From an uncultured Bacilli bacterium (GTDB taxonomy: Bacteria; Bacillota_I; Bacilli_A; RF39; UBA660): a stretch of 16,209 nucleotides of DNA. The notes under the pieces are model-generated. The model searched no databases. It had not been told where the DNA came from and was given only the letters and a program-made list of their open reading frames with translations. The stretch lies in assembly GCA_947628495.1 (NCBI GenBank), contig CANRAC010000008.1:1-16209 (forward strand). The letters run 5' to 3'. A program made the translations under genes and the position numbers. Below are positions 1 through 6,347 of this stretch, piece by piece (position 1 is the first letter of the stretch; the number at the start of each line of letters is the position of its first letter).

Positions 1-12
1 TTTTTCTCTATT

Positions 13-303
13 TTAAATTAATGCTTTTATTTCGTCAATTAATTTTTTATCATTTATTTTCTCTAATAGTTTATTTATTTTATCTTTTTTTTCTTTTAAA
101 TGTAATTTACTTTCATAATCATTTAATTTATTTTCTACTATTTTCAAAGTTTTACCAACAGCTGATTTACTTACCTGTAAATTATCAGCAATTTCTTGGA
201 GTGATAAATCTTCTTCATAATGTTCAATAAATATATTTTGTTCTTTTAATGTTAATAATGAACCATAATAATCAAAAAGTTCATTCAAATAAATTCTATC
301 CAT
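13..303 (-). CDS. ylxM: YlxM/p13-like HTH protein, SRP-associated
   Basis: A 96-residue helix-turn-helix protein of the YlxM (p13-like) family, which in Gram-positive bacteria is encoded between ftsY and ffh and is thought to assist the signal recognition particle. The N-terminus resembles the region-4 fold of sigma factors: a YYGSLLTLKEQ stretch, then SLQEIADNLQVSKSAVGKTL at about residues 34-53 as the HTH. The lysine-rich C-terminal third looks helical or coiled coil. It is slightly shorter than the roughly 110 residues usual for the family. Its ATG shares one base with the ftsY stop (TAATG), implying translational coupling. The next gene downstream, outside the window, is expected to be ffh; that is inferred from conserved gene order. 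Confidence 0.9.
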   Translation of the reverse strand: MDRIYLNELFDYYGSLLTLKEQNIFIEHYEEDLSLQEIADNLQVSKSAVGKTLKIVENKLNDYESKLHLKEKKDKINKLLEKINDKKLIDEIKALI

Positions 304-1283
304 TACATCATATCCTTAAATAAACCATAAATATAATTTTCAATATCAAATGTTTGTAAGTCTTCACTTTTTTCCCCTAGACCTACAAATTTAACCGGTA
401 AGTTTACTTCTTCTTTAATAGCTAAAACTATGCCTCCTTTAGCAGTACCATCAAGTTTAGTTAACACAATCCCGGTGATGTCAGTTATTTCTTTAAAGGC
501 TTTCGCTTGGGAAATTCCATTTTGACCAGTTGTAGCATCAATAACTAATAAAGTTTCATGAGGAGCATTTTCAATATGCGTTTTAATAACTTTATTAATT
601 TTTTCTAGTTCTTTCATTAAATTAACTTTATTTTGTAATCTTCCAGCGGTATCGATTAAAACTATATCGACATTTTCTTCTTTAGCTTTTACAAGGCCAT
701 CATAAATTACTCCTGCTGGATCAGTATTTTCTTTACCATAAAAGATTGAATCAGTTTTGGTAGCCCACTCTTTTAATTGTTCGACAGCTCCTGCTCGAAA
801 TGTATCCCCCGCAATAAGCATAACTTTTTTACCACTATTTTTATAACGATGAGCAATCTTACCTATTGTTGTTGTTTTACCCACACCATTAACACCAACA
901 AAAAGCAAAACAGTTGGACCACTTTGCGCTTCGTTGATTTTATCGCTTAAGCTTTCGCCTTCAACATAAATGATAAACAATTCATCAATAATAACTTCAT
1001 TTAAATATTTAGTATCAGTAATATTTTCTTCTTTAACTCTTTTACGTAATCTATCTAAAAATTTAAAAACTGTTTTAACACCAATATCAGCCATAATTAA
1101 TAAATCTTCTAATTCTTCAAAATATTCTTCACTTACTTTCGTATATTTAATACCTAGAATATTTAATTTAGAAACAAACTCATCACGAGTTTTTTCTAAG
1201 CCTTTATCATATACTTGTACTTCTTTTGTTTCTTCTTTTTCTTTTTTCTTAACAATATTTTTTAATTTATCAAAAAGTCCCAT
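303..1283 (-). CDS. ftsY: Signal recognition particle receptor FtsY
   Basis: The SRP receptor GTPase, which docks ribosome-nascent chain-Ffh complexes at the membrane and hands them to SecYEG. At 326 residues it has the short-A-domain form usual in Firmicutes: a lysine-rich N-terminus (about 6-20), a helical N domain (about 25-105), and the G domain. Visible motifs are the P-loop GVNGVGKTTT (130-139), DTFRAGA (160-166), DTAGR (211-215), TKLD (275-278) and GLGEKSEDL (301-309), all intact. The ATG at 1281-1283 follows GGTGAT at suitable spacing. It is first in the ftsY-ylxM pair and has a plausible promoter just upstream. Confidence 0.97.
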   Translation of the reverse strand: MGLFDKLKNIVKKKEKEETKEVQVYDKGLEKTRDEFVSKLNILGIKYTKVSEEYFEELEDLLIMADIGVKTVFKFLDRLRKRVKEENITDTKYLNEVIIDELFIIYVEGESLSDKINEAQSGPTVLLFVGVNGVGKTTTIGKIAHRYKNSGKKVMLIAGDTFRAGAVEQLKEWATKTDSIFYGKENTDPAGVIYDGLVKAKEENVDIVLIDTAGRLQNKVNLMKELEKINKVIKTHIENAPHETLLVIDATTGQNGISQAKAFKEITDITGIVLTKLDGTAKGGIVLAIKEEVNLPVKFVGLGEKSEDLQTFDIENYIYGLFKDMM

Positions 1284-1299
1284 TTAAATCACCACTATA

Positions 1300-1329
1300 A
1301 TTATATAAAAAAAGTAAGCATTTAAGCAA
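1300..1329 (-). promoter_or_regulatory. Candidate sigma-A promoter of ftsY
   Basis: On the minus strand a perfect TATAAT lies at 1300-1305 and a weak TTGCTT at 1324-1329, with an 18-base spacer. The predicted start leaves a leader of about 10 bases before the ftsY ATG, which holds the GGTGAT ribosome site. The -10 is convincing, the -35 is not. Confidence 0.45.
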
Positions 1330-1401
1330 GAGTGAAGTAATGTCGAATTCATGTCGCTTTTTGACGGCCACTTTTTCTTTATTTTTTGTTATTTTATTTT
1401 T

Positions 1402-1407
1402 TATAAT
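1402..1407 (+). promoter_or_regulatory. Candidate -10 of the small peptide transcript
   Basis: A perfect TATAAT on the plus strand after a very T-rich tract (1371-1401). A good -35 at 16-18 bases is not visible; TTATTT at 1379-1384 is the best. Initiation would fall near 1412-1415, so the RNA would begin with the hairpin at 1411-1432 (stem AGTGT/ACACT plus CGCC/GGTG, with a bulged G1415). A 5'-terminal stem-loop is typical of type I toxin mRNAs. Confidence 0.4.
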
Positions 1408-1425
1408 AAACGCCGAGTGTTATAC

Positions 1426-1454
1426 ACTGGTGTCTACCTTTTTTCATCTTTGTA
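1426..1454 (+). repeat. Direct repeat copy 1, in the peptide mRNA leader
   Basis: ACTGGTGTC (1426-1434) followed by an ACCTT block and then CTTTGTA (1448-1454). The same order with near-identical spacing recurs at 1616-1647. This copy would lie at the 5' end of the plus-strand peptide transcript, partly inside its first hairpin. Confidence 0.6.
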
Positions 1455-1506
1455 ATTCATAAACCTTGAGTTTCAGGGGGTATGGTTAGAAAGGTAGTGA
1501 TTGGTT

Positions 1507-1584
1507 ATGAGTAACATTATAATTTTACTGCTAGAATTAATCATTATAAAACTTTTAAATATCAGAAATGATAATTTAAAATAA
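1507..1584 (+). CDS. Candidate type I toxin peptide, 25 aa
   Basis: A 25-codon ORF that I do not recognise as a known family. After MSN it is almost all Ile/Leu from residue 4 to 17, interrupted by E10 and K15, and ends in a polar charged tail (N18, R20, N21, D22, N23, K25). On a helical wheel N3, E10, K15, N18, N21, D22 and K25 fall on one face, giving an amphipathic helix like TisB or other type I toxins. AAAGG at 1490-1494 is 12 bases from the ATG; an in-frame TTG at 1501 has better spacing and would give 27 residues. The stop codon ends two bases before the hairpin at 1587. It lacks the Pro/Gly/Trp pattern of the Fst family, so any link is by layout only. Tiny ORFs arise by chance in AT-rich DNA; the convergent RNA, repeats and structure raise the odds. 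Confidence 0.5.
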   Translation: MSNIIILLLELIIIKLLNIRNDNLK

Positions 1585-1624
1585 AAGACACCAGAGTTTA
1601 AGAAGTAATTCTTAGACTGGTGTC
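1583..1624 (-). terminator. Intrinsic terminator of the antisense RNA and parE transcript
   Basis: Minus-strand hairpin: GACACCAG (1624-1617) pairs with CTGGTGTC (1594-1587). A small internal loop separates an inner six-pair stem (1609-1614 with 1599-1604) closed by a four-base loop. It is followed by TTTTATTTT. It would also stop read-through from the parE operon upstream. Confidence 0.75.
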
Positions 1625-1647
1625 CACAACCTTGTAGATGCCTTGTA
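1616..1647 (+). repeat. Direct repeat copy 2, spanned by the antisense RNA
   Basis: ACTGGTGTC (1616-1624), then CACAACCTT, then CCTTGTA (1641-1647): the same two blocks as 1426-1454, with a few extra bases between. Transcribed from the minus strand, this copy yields RNA complementary to the leader of the peptide mRNA. The first block also forms one arm of the terminator stem. Confidence 0.6.
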
Positions 1648-1663
1648 TAGCACTTACATTTTT

Positions 1664-1692
1664 ATTATATATTCTTTTGCTTATTTTAGCAA
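1664..1692 (-). promoter_or_regulatory. Sigma-A-like promoter of the antisense RNA
   Basis: On the minus strand: TTGCTA (1692-1687), 17-base spacer, perfect TATAAT (1669-1664), with a purine at the expected start near 1657. It is clearly stronger than the promoter proposed for the opposing peptide mRNA, as expected when an unstable antitoxin RNA must be in excess. Confidence 0.6.
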
Positions 1693-1700
1693 ACATTTTT
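1676..1700 (+). terminator. Weak plus-strand terminator of the peptide mRNA
   Basis: TTTGCT (1676-1681) pairs with AGCAAA (1688-1693), with a six-base loop, and is followed by CATTTTT. It would end a plus-strand transcript of about 290 nt starting near 1412, fully covering the antisense RNA. It overlaps the antisense promoter -35. The stem is short and AT-rich. Confidence 0.4.
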
Positions 1701-1707
1701 ATATTAT

Positions 1708-2169
1708 TTAATAATTATCTATCCATCTATTGTATTCCTGAGAAAAATAAACATAAATTTTCTTTTTTTTATATTTGATAGTTGCACTTCTAGGCATTCC
1801 ATCATCATCTAAAGATGTATAATAATTGGTGGACTTAACAATATCCATATCCGAAAAAGCTAAACCATATTTATTATGCAAATATAATAAAGGCTCTATT
1901 TTACAACTAAATTTTTCATAATATAAAAGATGACTAATTAAAATAATAGCAACCCCAAAAGTTAAGACAATAACAACCTTTCGATATTTTTTATTATAAA
2001 TAATAAATAAGGTTAAAACAGTTAAAAATATAAAACAAATATTAGTTACCATTTTATAGTAAACACTATCAAATTCTATGCTAAGTTTTACAATTATATA
2101 TATTACAAAATAACTAAGGATTACACTAAAATATAAAATTAAATCTTTAAATAAATTATTTTTTTTCAT
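1708..2169 (-). CDS. Small membrane protein of unknown function
   Basis: I do not recognise this 153-residue protein. It has a lysine-rich start, three hydrophobic segments at about 9-30, 42-58 and 64-83, and a C-terminal soluble part of about 70 residues (84-153). That part holds a DDDGMPRSATIKYKKKK stretch and ends in an aromatic-rich strand (YVYFSQEYNRWIDNY). This tail looks like a small beta-rich domain. The ATG follows AGGTGAAC. It starts 10 bases after the parE stop and is surely cotranscribed with it, in the place where parC often lies. No catalytic motif is visible. Confidence 0.75.
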   Translation of the reverse strand: MKKNNLFKDLILYFSVILSYFVIYIIVKLSIEFDSVYYKMVTNICFIFLTVLTLFIIYNKKYRKVVIVLTFGVAIILISHLLYYEKFSCKIEPLLYLHNKYGLAFSDMDIVKSTNYYTSLDDDGMPRSATIKYKKKKIYVYFSQEYNRWIDNY

Positions 2170-2179
2170 TATAGTTCAC

Positions 2180-4084
2180 CTAGATTATTAAATCATCTTC
2201 CATGGTAAAGACAACATTTTCATTTATCCATTCTTTTCTTGGTTCGACTTGTTCTCCCATTAATACTTTAACTCTTTTTTCAGCTAATGCCGCATCAGTT
2301 ATACTTACTTTAATTAAACTTCTTTTTTCAGGATTCATGGTGGTGTTTTCTAACTGATCAGCATTCATTTCGCCTAAGCCTTTAAAGCGTGAGATACGAT
2401 AACCGGTTTTATCTTTAATAAAGTCTTTAACATCATCCTCACTCCAAAAATAATTATACTTCTTATCTTTAGTAATAACATTAAATAAAGGTGGATTGGC
2501 AATATAAAGTTTTCCTTGCTCTATTAAACCTCGCATAAAACGGAAGAAAAAAGTTAAAAGCAAAGTTTGAATATGGAACCCATCGACATCGGCATCACAC
2601 ATAATTATAACTTTATCATAATTAGATTCCGAGGCATCAAAGTTGTTTCCATAACCGGCGCCAATTGTATGAATCATTGTATTAATTTCTTCGTTTTTTA
2701 AAATATCTTCAATTGAAGCTTTTTCCGTATTAATAATTTTACCTCTTAAAGGTAAAACAGCTTGGAACTTTTTATCTCGAGCTTGTTTGGCAGAACCTCC
2801 CGCAGAATCTCCTTCGACTAAGAAAAGTTCATTAATTTTGGGATTTTTGCTCTGAGCTGGTGTTAGTTTTCCCGATAAATTTTTTTCTAACTTATTTTTA
2901 CCTTTGCCATTTCGAGCTTCTTCTCTGGCTTTACGCGCCGCTTCTCTGGCAATTTTACTTTTTGTGGCTTTATCAATGATCGTTAAAGCAATTTCTTTAT
3001 TTTCTTCTAAAAAGAATTTTAAATTATCATAAACAACGCTCTCTACTGCACTTCTGGCTTCAGGTGTTCCTAATTTTCCTTTTGTTTGACCTTCAAATTG
3101 AAGCTTAGCTTCTGGCACTTTTAAATTAATAACCGCAGTAAGACCTTCGCGCACATCGCTACCGTCAAAATTACCATCTTTACCTTTTAAAAGACTATTA
3201 GTTTTAGCATAATCATTAAAAGCTTTAGTAATACCAGTTTTAAATCCTACTTCGTGAGTTCCGCCATCACTAGTTTTGACATTATTAACAAAAGACATAA
3301 TACTTTCATTGTAAGCATCTGTATATTGTAAGGCTACTTCTATTTCAATATCGGATTTTGTACCTTTAAAATTAATTACTTTATGTAAAGGTTTCTTCGA
3401 TTCATTCATGTACTCTACAAAACTAATTAAACCGTCTTCATAGTAATATTTTGCACTGCGCTTGTCTTCTTCATCTATGACTTCAATAGTTAAACCACTA
3501 AGTAAGAAGGCACTTTCTTGCATTCTTTCACAAATTGTTGTATAAGAAAAATGACAATTTTTAAAAATATCTAAATCTGGCGTAAAAGTAACCATAGTTC
3601 CCGTTTTTTTTGTTTCACCAATTGTTTTTAAAGGACTATCAACTTTTCCTCCATCTTTAAAACGAATATTGGAAATTAACCCATCCCGATAAATAGTGAC
3701 GTCCATACTTTTAGATAAAGCGTTAACAACACTGGCTCCGACACCATGTAGTCCTCCACTTACTTTGTACCCAGCTTCACTAAATTTTCCTCCCGCATGT
3801 AAAACAGTATAAATAACTTCCGGTGTACTTTTACCACTTTCATGCATACCGATTGGCACACCACGACCAGTATCACAAATAGTAATTGTATCATTTTTAT
3901 GTAATATTATTTTTATATAATTACCATACCCATTTATTACTTCATCAATAGCATTATCAACAATTTCCCAAACTAAATGATGTAGTCCTCTTTTATCTGT
4001 CGAACCAATATACATACCTGGTCGTTTACGAACAGCTTCTAAGCCCTCTAAGATTTTAATTGAACTTTCATCATATTTTGCCAT
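2180..4084 (-). CDS. parE: DNA topoisomerase IV subunit B (ParE)
   Basis: The ATPase subunit of topoisomerase IV, which decatenates daughter chromosomes with ParC. Visible are the GHKL ATPase motifs E40-IVDN44, DTGRG (71-75) and GGLHGVG (110-116), the QTKGKLG transducer loop (333-339), the TOPRIM EGDSAGGSA (424-432) and the Mg-binding DADVD (497-501). Length of 634 residues is normal. It is called ParE rather than GyrB because of the STDKRGLHHLVWE start region and overall match to Bacillus ParE as I remember it. GyrB would also be expected near dnaN/recF/gyrA. ParC does not follow; a membrane protein does. GGTGAA precedes the ATG. Confidence 0.93.
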   Translation of the reverse strand: MAKYDESSIKILEGLEAVRKRPGMYIGSTDKRGLHHLVWEIVDNAIDEVINGYGNYIKIILHKNDTITICDTGRGVPIGMHESGKSTPEVIYTVLHAGGKFSEAGYKVSGGLHGVGASVVNALSKSMDVTIYRDGLISNIRFKDGGKVDSPLKTIGETKKTGTMVTFTPDLDIFKNCHFSYTTICERMQESAFLLSGLTIEVIDEEDKRSAKYYYEDGLISFVEYMNESKKPLHKVINFKGTKSDIEIEVALQYTDAYNESIMSFVNNVKTSDGGTHEVGFKTGITKAFNDYAKTNSLLKGKDGNFDGSDVREGLTAVINLKVPEAKLQFEGQTKGKLGTPEARSAVESVVYDNLKFFLEENKEIALTIIDKATKSKIAREAARKAREEARNGKGKNKLEKNLSGKLTPAQSKNPKINELFLVEGDSAGGSAKQARDKKFQAVLPLRGKIINTEKASIEDILKNEEINTMIHTIGAGYGNNFDASESNYDKVIIMCDADVDGFHIQTLLLTFFFRFMRGLIEQGKLYIANPPLFNVITKDKKYNYFWSEDDVKDFIKDKTGYRISRFKGLGEMNADQLENTTMNPEKRSLIKVSITDAALAEKRVKVLMGEQVEPRKEWINENVVFTMEDDLII

Positions 4085-4104
4085 ATATTATTTCACCATA
4101 AAAA

Positions 4105-4113
4105 ATTATATCA
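4105..4113 (-). promoter_or_regulatory. Extended -10 promoter of parE
   Basis: On the minus strand TGaTATAAT: perfect -10 at 4105-4110 with the TG of an extended -10 at 4112-4113. No good -35 is seen. It lies directly after the upstream gene's terminator, so parE should have its own start. Confidence 0.55.
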
Positions 4114-4115
4114 TG

Positions 4116-4141
4116 AAAAAAAGATTCATGAAAGAATCTTT
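4116..4141 (-). terminator. Intrinsic terminator after the 448-residue gene
   Basis: Minus-strand AAAGATTC (4141-4134), six-base loop, GAATCTTT (4127-4120), then a run of T. Perfect 8-pair stem, just downstream of the stop at 4152. Confidence 0.85.
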
Positions 4142-4151
4142 ACATTTACAT

Positions 4152-5498
4152 TTACTTATTAATGTTAAAAGTTTCATTATTAAAATTTGGTAATACTGAT
4201 GTTGCATCTGTAGTCTCATCATTATTAGAAGCATTATCTGTTTGAGGGGTAGCCAAGTTTGGCATTTCAAATGTATTTTGAGGATTAATTTTAATATCTG
4301 TTGATGTTTGTTCTAAATCTATATCGTTATTTTCCACATTATTTATTGGTTCTAATGGGGGAATTGTATCAAACTTAGGCATTTCAAATGGAGTTGGTTC
4401 AACATTGACTGGTTCCACATTAGCCAGTTCTACAGAATTTATTGTTGGTTCTGGAATATTTACTTCTGGAACTTCAAAGCTTGGAGTACTACTTGGAATA
4501 TTATCTCCATTATTTTCAACTATTGGAGTTATCTCTGGTTGTTTATTTTCTTCAGGCATTGCTGGTTTTATATCTGGAACCGGATCATAAATAGTGTTAA
4601 ATAGTGTCGGATCATAAGGTGGTTTATCACTTTTAGGCTCTGGATTTTCCTTTTTCTCCTCTACAGGTTCTTCTTTATTAATATAAACTGAACTAAATTG
4701 ATTAGGCATTTGAATTCTTTCTTTTTGATAATCATTTAACTCTGGCTCACTTTTTGAAATTGGTTCAGCTGAAATATTATCAGACTGACCATTATAATTA
4801 GGCATAATCTCATTAATATTAGGAATATCATTAGTTGGTCGTTCTTCAGGTATTTCTACTTTAGGAACTTCTTCTTCCGTATTTAAAGGATTGTTGACAG
4901 ACACTTGACTCAAATCAGGAGCTGGTTCAAATAAATTAGAAGTTAAAGGATTTTCTGTTGAAATATTATTATCCTCACTAGTATTATTTACTTCTGGAGA
5001 TATTTCCCCTACAGAAACAACTGGTTCTTCCTGAACTGTATTAGCAATAGTTTCCGGCATGTTATGAAAAATACTCGTATTAAAAGCTGAATCTGGCTCA
5101 CTAGGAACTTCAGTAACAGGATTTTCTACTGGTTGGGGCATTACTCCCATATTTACTGGCATACTAACATTCTCAACTTGATTGCCGCCTTCAACGATTG
5201 GCTGAGGCTCCACAGGATTTGGAATAGGCTCTGCTAAAACCGGATTTACGGGTTCAACAGGACTAGTCACAGGAGTCGGATTTGGACTTTCCACTGTAGC
5301 ACTATCTATTGTTGCCAAATTTTGTTCTAAAGTATTATTTGTATTATTATTTACTTTTATTTCCTCTTTCTCTTTATTTTTTTTCTTTTTCCCCGAAAAA
5401 ACTAAAACTAAAAAAATAATTGCAAGAATTACTATTACTATGAATAATCCGATAACAAAATAGTCACTATGATATATTTTGCTAAGCATTTCATTCAT
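4152..5498 (-). CDS. Membrane-anchored low-complexity acidic protein
   Basis: A 448-residue protein I do not recognise. One N-terminal transmembrane segment (about 14-35) is followed at once by a basic stop-transfer stretch (GKKKKNKEKEEIK, 36-48). About 400 residues follow of Pro/Glu/Asn/Val-rich sequence with many EP, NP and PEV repeats and no visible folded domain. The positive-inside rule puts the N-terminus outside and the long acidic tail in the cytoplasm, the topology of ZipA-like division proteins; that likeness is topological only. A secreted orientation is possible if the anchor inserts the other way. It starts after AGGTGGTGG and has its own promoter and terminator, so it is monocistronic. 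Confidence 0.85.
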   Translation of the reverse strand: MNEMLSKIYHSDYFVIGLFIVIVILAIIFLVLVFSGKKKKNKEKEEIKVNNNTNNTLEQNLATIDSATVESPNPTPVTSPVEPVNPVLAEPIPNPVEPQPIVEGGNQVENVSMPVNMGVMPQPVENPVTEVPSEPDSAFNTSIFHNMPETIANTVQEEPVVSVGEISPEVNNTSEDNNISTENPLTSNLFEPAPDLSQVSVNNPLNTEEEVPKVEIPEERPTNDIPNINEIMPNYNGQSDNISAEPISKSEPELNDYQKERIQMPNQFSSVYINKEEPVEEKKENPEPKSDKPPYDPTLFNTIYDPVPDIKPAMPEENKQPEITPIVENNGDNIPSSTPSFEVPEVNIPEPTINSVELANVEPVNVEPTPFEMPKFDTIPPLEPINNVENNDIDLEQTSTDIKINPQNTFEMPNLATPQTDNASNNDETTDATSVLPNFNNETFNINK

Positions 5499-5534
5499 AA
5501 TTCCACCACCTTTTACTCTTTATAATCTAAAAAT

Positions 5535-5563
5535 AGAATACCATATTCAAAAATACAAATCAA
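5535..5563 (-). promoter_or_regulatory. Promoter of the 448-residue gene
   Basis: Minus strand TTGATT (5563-5558), 17-base spacer ending in TGG (extended -10), and TATTCT (5540-5535). The start would lie about 30 bases upstream of the ATG. Confidence 0.55.
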
Positions 5564-5581
5564 GTTTTAATTTGCAAAGAT

Positions 5582-5608
5582 AAAAAAAAGACTTCTTTTA
5601 AAGCCTTT
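5582..5608 (-). terminator. Intrinsic terminator after yneF
   Basis: Minus strand AAAGGCTT (5608-5601), six-base loop, AAGTCTTT (5594-5587) with one G-U pair, then eight T. It begins within the yneF stop codon and closes the peptide-sirA-yneF transcript. Confidence 0.85.
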
Positions 5609-5816
5609 ACATGTATCTATTCATTTGATTCATCATTTGTTTAATTTGCTTTTGAGAAGGTTTGCGACCCATACCACTCATTAAAGCTTCAATCATTTTT
5701 TCATTAATTGGGGGATTTTTCTTTAAATATTTTTGCGTTAATTTTTTGGAAATTAAAAAACCAATGATAACCCCTACAACAAGGCCAATAACAATCAACA
5801 ATATATCTTTTAACAT
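5607..5816 (-). CDS. yneF: YneF family (UPF0154) small membrane protein
   Basis: A 69-residue single-pass membrane protein of the YneF family, of unknown function and found across Bacilli and Mollicutes. It has an N-terminal hydrophobic segment (about 4-22) with GxxxG spacing. The diagnostic cytoplasmic part is KYLKKNPPINEKMIEALM and GRKPSQKQIKQMMNQMN. The start is placed at the ATG (5814-5816), with AAGGAGTGAT 8 bases upstream; a GTG three codons earlier lies inside that ribosome site and is rejected. It follows sirA by 51 bases, the order known from Bacillus. Confidence 0.92.
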   Translation of the reverse strand: MLKDILLIVIGLVVGVIIGFLISKKLTQKYLKKNPPINEKMIEALMSGMGRKPSQKQIKQMMNQMNRYM

Positions 5817-5867
5817 TAATATCACTCCTTCTTTTTTATTTTACTAAATTTAATTTTTCCTTGCAAG

Positions 5868-6284
5868 TTATACCAGTATTTTTTCGAGCCAAAAATAGTC
5901 TTTATTTTCAAAATCACAAACAAATAAATTTTCTAATTCTCTTAAATCATCTAAAAATGTGGGCGAAGATTTTGTGCTTTTTAAAATCATATAAGAAGAA
6001 TTGACAATTAATTTAGTTTGTTCATCATTATAAAAATTATTAATCATGTGTGTATCTCGAAATTTTGTATAATGATCATCTTTTTTATATTGAGAAAATA
6101 AATCTAAATTAATTTTCATTTTATTTAAAGGTAAAATGATTTGTTCATAAATATTATATGCTGTGGACACATCGTTTTTATCAGCATAATATATTTGCTC
6201 CATGCTTTTAAATAAATTATATGGGCAATTTTTGGTTAAGGTGGCAAATTCATTATTTATTTTAAATATATAAAAAGTTCGCAT
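5868..6284 (-). CDS. sirA: SirA-like sporulation inhibitor of DnaA
   Basis: A 138-residue protein resembling Bacillus SirA (YneE), which binds DnaA domain I and blocks new rounds of replication on entry into sporulation. Supporting features: the start MRTFYIFKINNEFA (compare MERHYYTYLIKEEFA in Bacillus, from memory), the C-terminal pattern LxxLxELxxLFVCDFENKDYFWLE, similar length, and its position next to yneF and near lexA. The ATG at 6282-6284 with GGTGAT just upstream is preferred over a TTG eleven codons earlier. No terminator or strong promoter is seen between it and the peptide gene 63 bases upstream, so it may be read from the LexA-controlled promoter. The overall match is modest, so a diverged function is possible. 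Confidence 0.75.
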   Translation of the reverse strand: MRTFYIFKINNEFATLTKNCPYNLFKSMEQIYYADKNDVSTAYNIYEQIILPLNKMKINLDLFSQYKKDDHYTKFRDTHMINNFYNDEQTKLIVNSSYMILKSTKSSPTFLDDLRELENLFVCDFENKDYFWLEKILV

Positions 6285-6347
6285 AAATATCACCACAGAT
6301 ATTGTACTAAAGAGCAATTAAAATATTTGTAGAATTTTGTTTATAAA

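Larger units (their letters stand above)
1578..1657 (-). ncRNA. Candidate antisense (antitoxin) RNA, about 80 nt
   Basis: A minus-strand RNA bounded by a good promoter (1664-1692) and a strong intrinsic terminator (1583-1624). No ORF with a ribosome site is visible in it, so it is probably noncoding. Its 5' part can form a short hairpin at 1625-1638 (CUACA...UGUGG) before the terminator stem. It converges on the peptide ORF and would be fully antisense to the 3' untranslated part of that mRNA. Because it spans repeat copy 2, it also has partial complementarity to the mRNA leader. It could alternatively be an unrelated sRNA. Ends are estimated from sequence only. Confidence 0.5.

Noticed and set aside
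970..1287. Plus-strand ORF opposite ftsY
   Set aside because: Antisense shadow of a well-supported gene, with no ribosome site and Ser/Leu-rich composition from reversed codons; the same applies to the other opposite-strand ORFs over parE, murD, lexA and the aminopeptidase.
1341..1347. Spo0A box (TGTCGAA) upstream of ftsY
   Set aside because: The same heptamer occurs by chance inside coding sequence elsewhere in the window (for example in parE and lspA), and ftsY is not an expected Spo0A target.
1482..1514. A 10-codon leader ORF overlapping the peptide start, like mok of hok/sok
   Set aside because: The AGGGGG stretch is only about one base from its ATG, too close to act as its ribosome site; too short to support otherwise.
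1400..1650. A MITE or insertion sequence remnant based on the CTGGTGTC inverted copies
   Set aside because: No terminal inverted repeats at consistent ends, no target duplication and no transposase fragment; the repeats fit RNA structure.
1578..1660. Resemblance of the minus-strand RNA to a tracrRNA (AAGGC, short hairpin, GGACACC terminator stem)
   Set aside because: No nexus hairpin, no matching CRISPR repeat or cas gene in the window, and the convergent peptide ORF plus direct repeats explain the structure better.
1284..1707. tRNA, tmRNA, RNase P, 6S or SRP RNA in the gene-free stretch
   Set aside because: None of their conserved sequences or folds could be found on either strand.
2180..4084. 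Calling this gene gyrB
   Set aside because: The N-terminal STDKRGLHHLV region and lack of dnaN/recF/gyrA neighbours favour parE.
6285..6317. Longer sirA start at a TTG codon (adding 11 residues)
   Set aside because: The added residues are hydrophobic and outside the family's N-terminus, whereas the ATG at 6284 has a good GGTGAT site.
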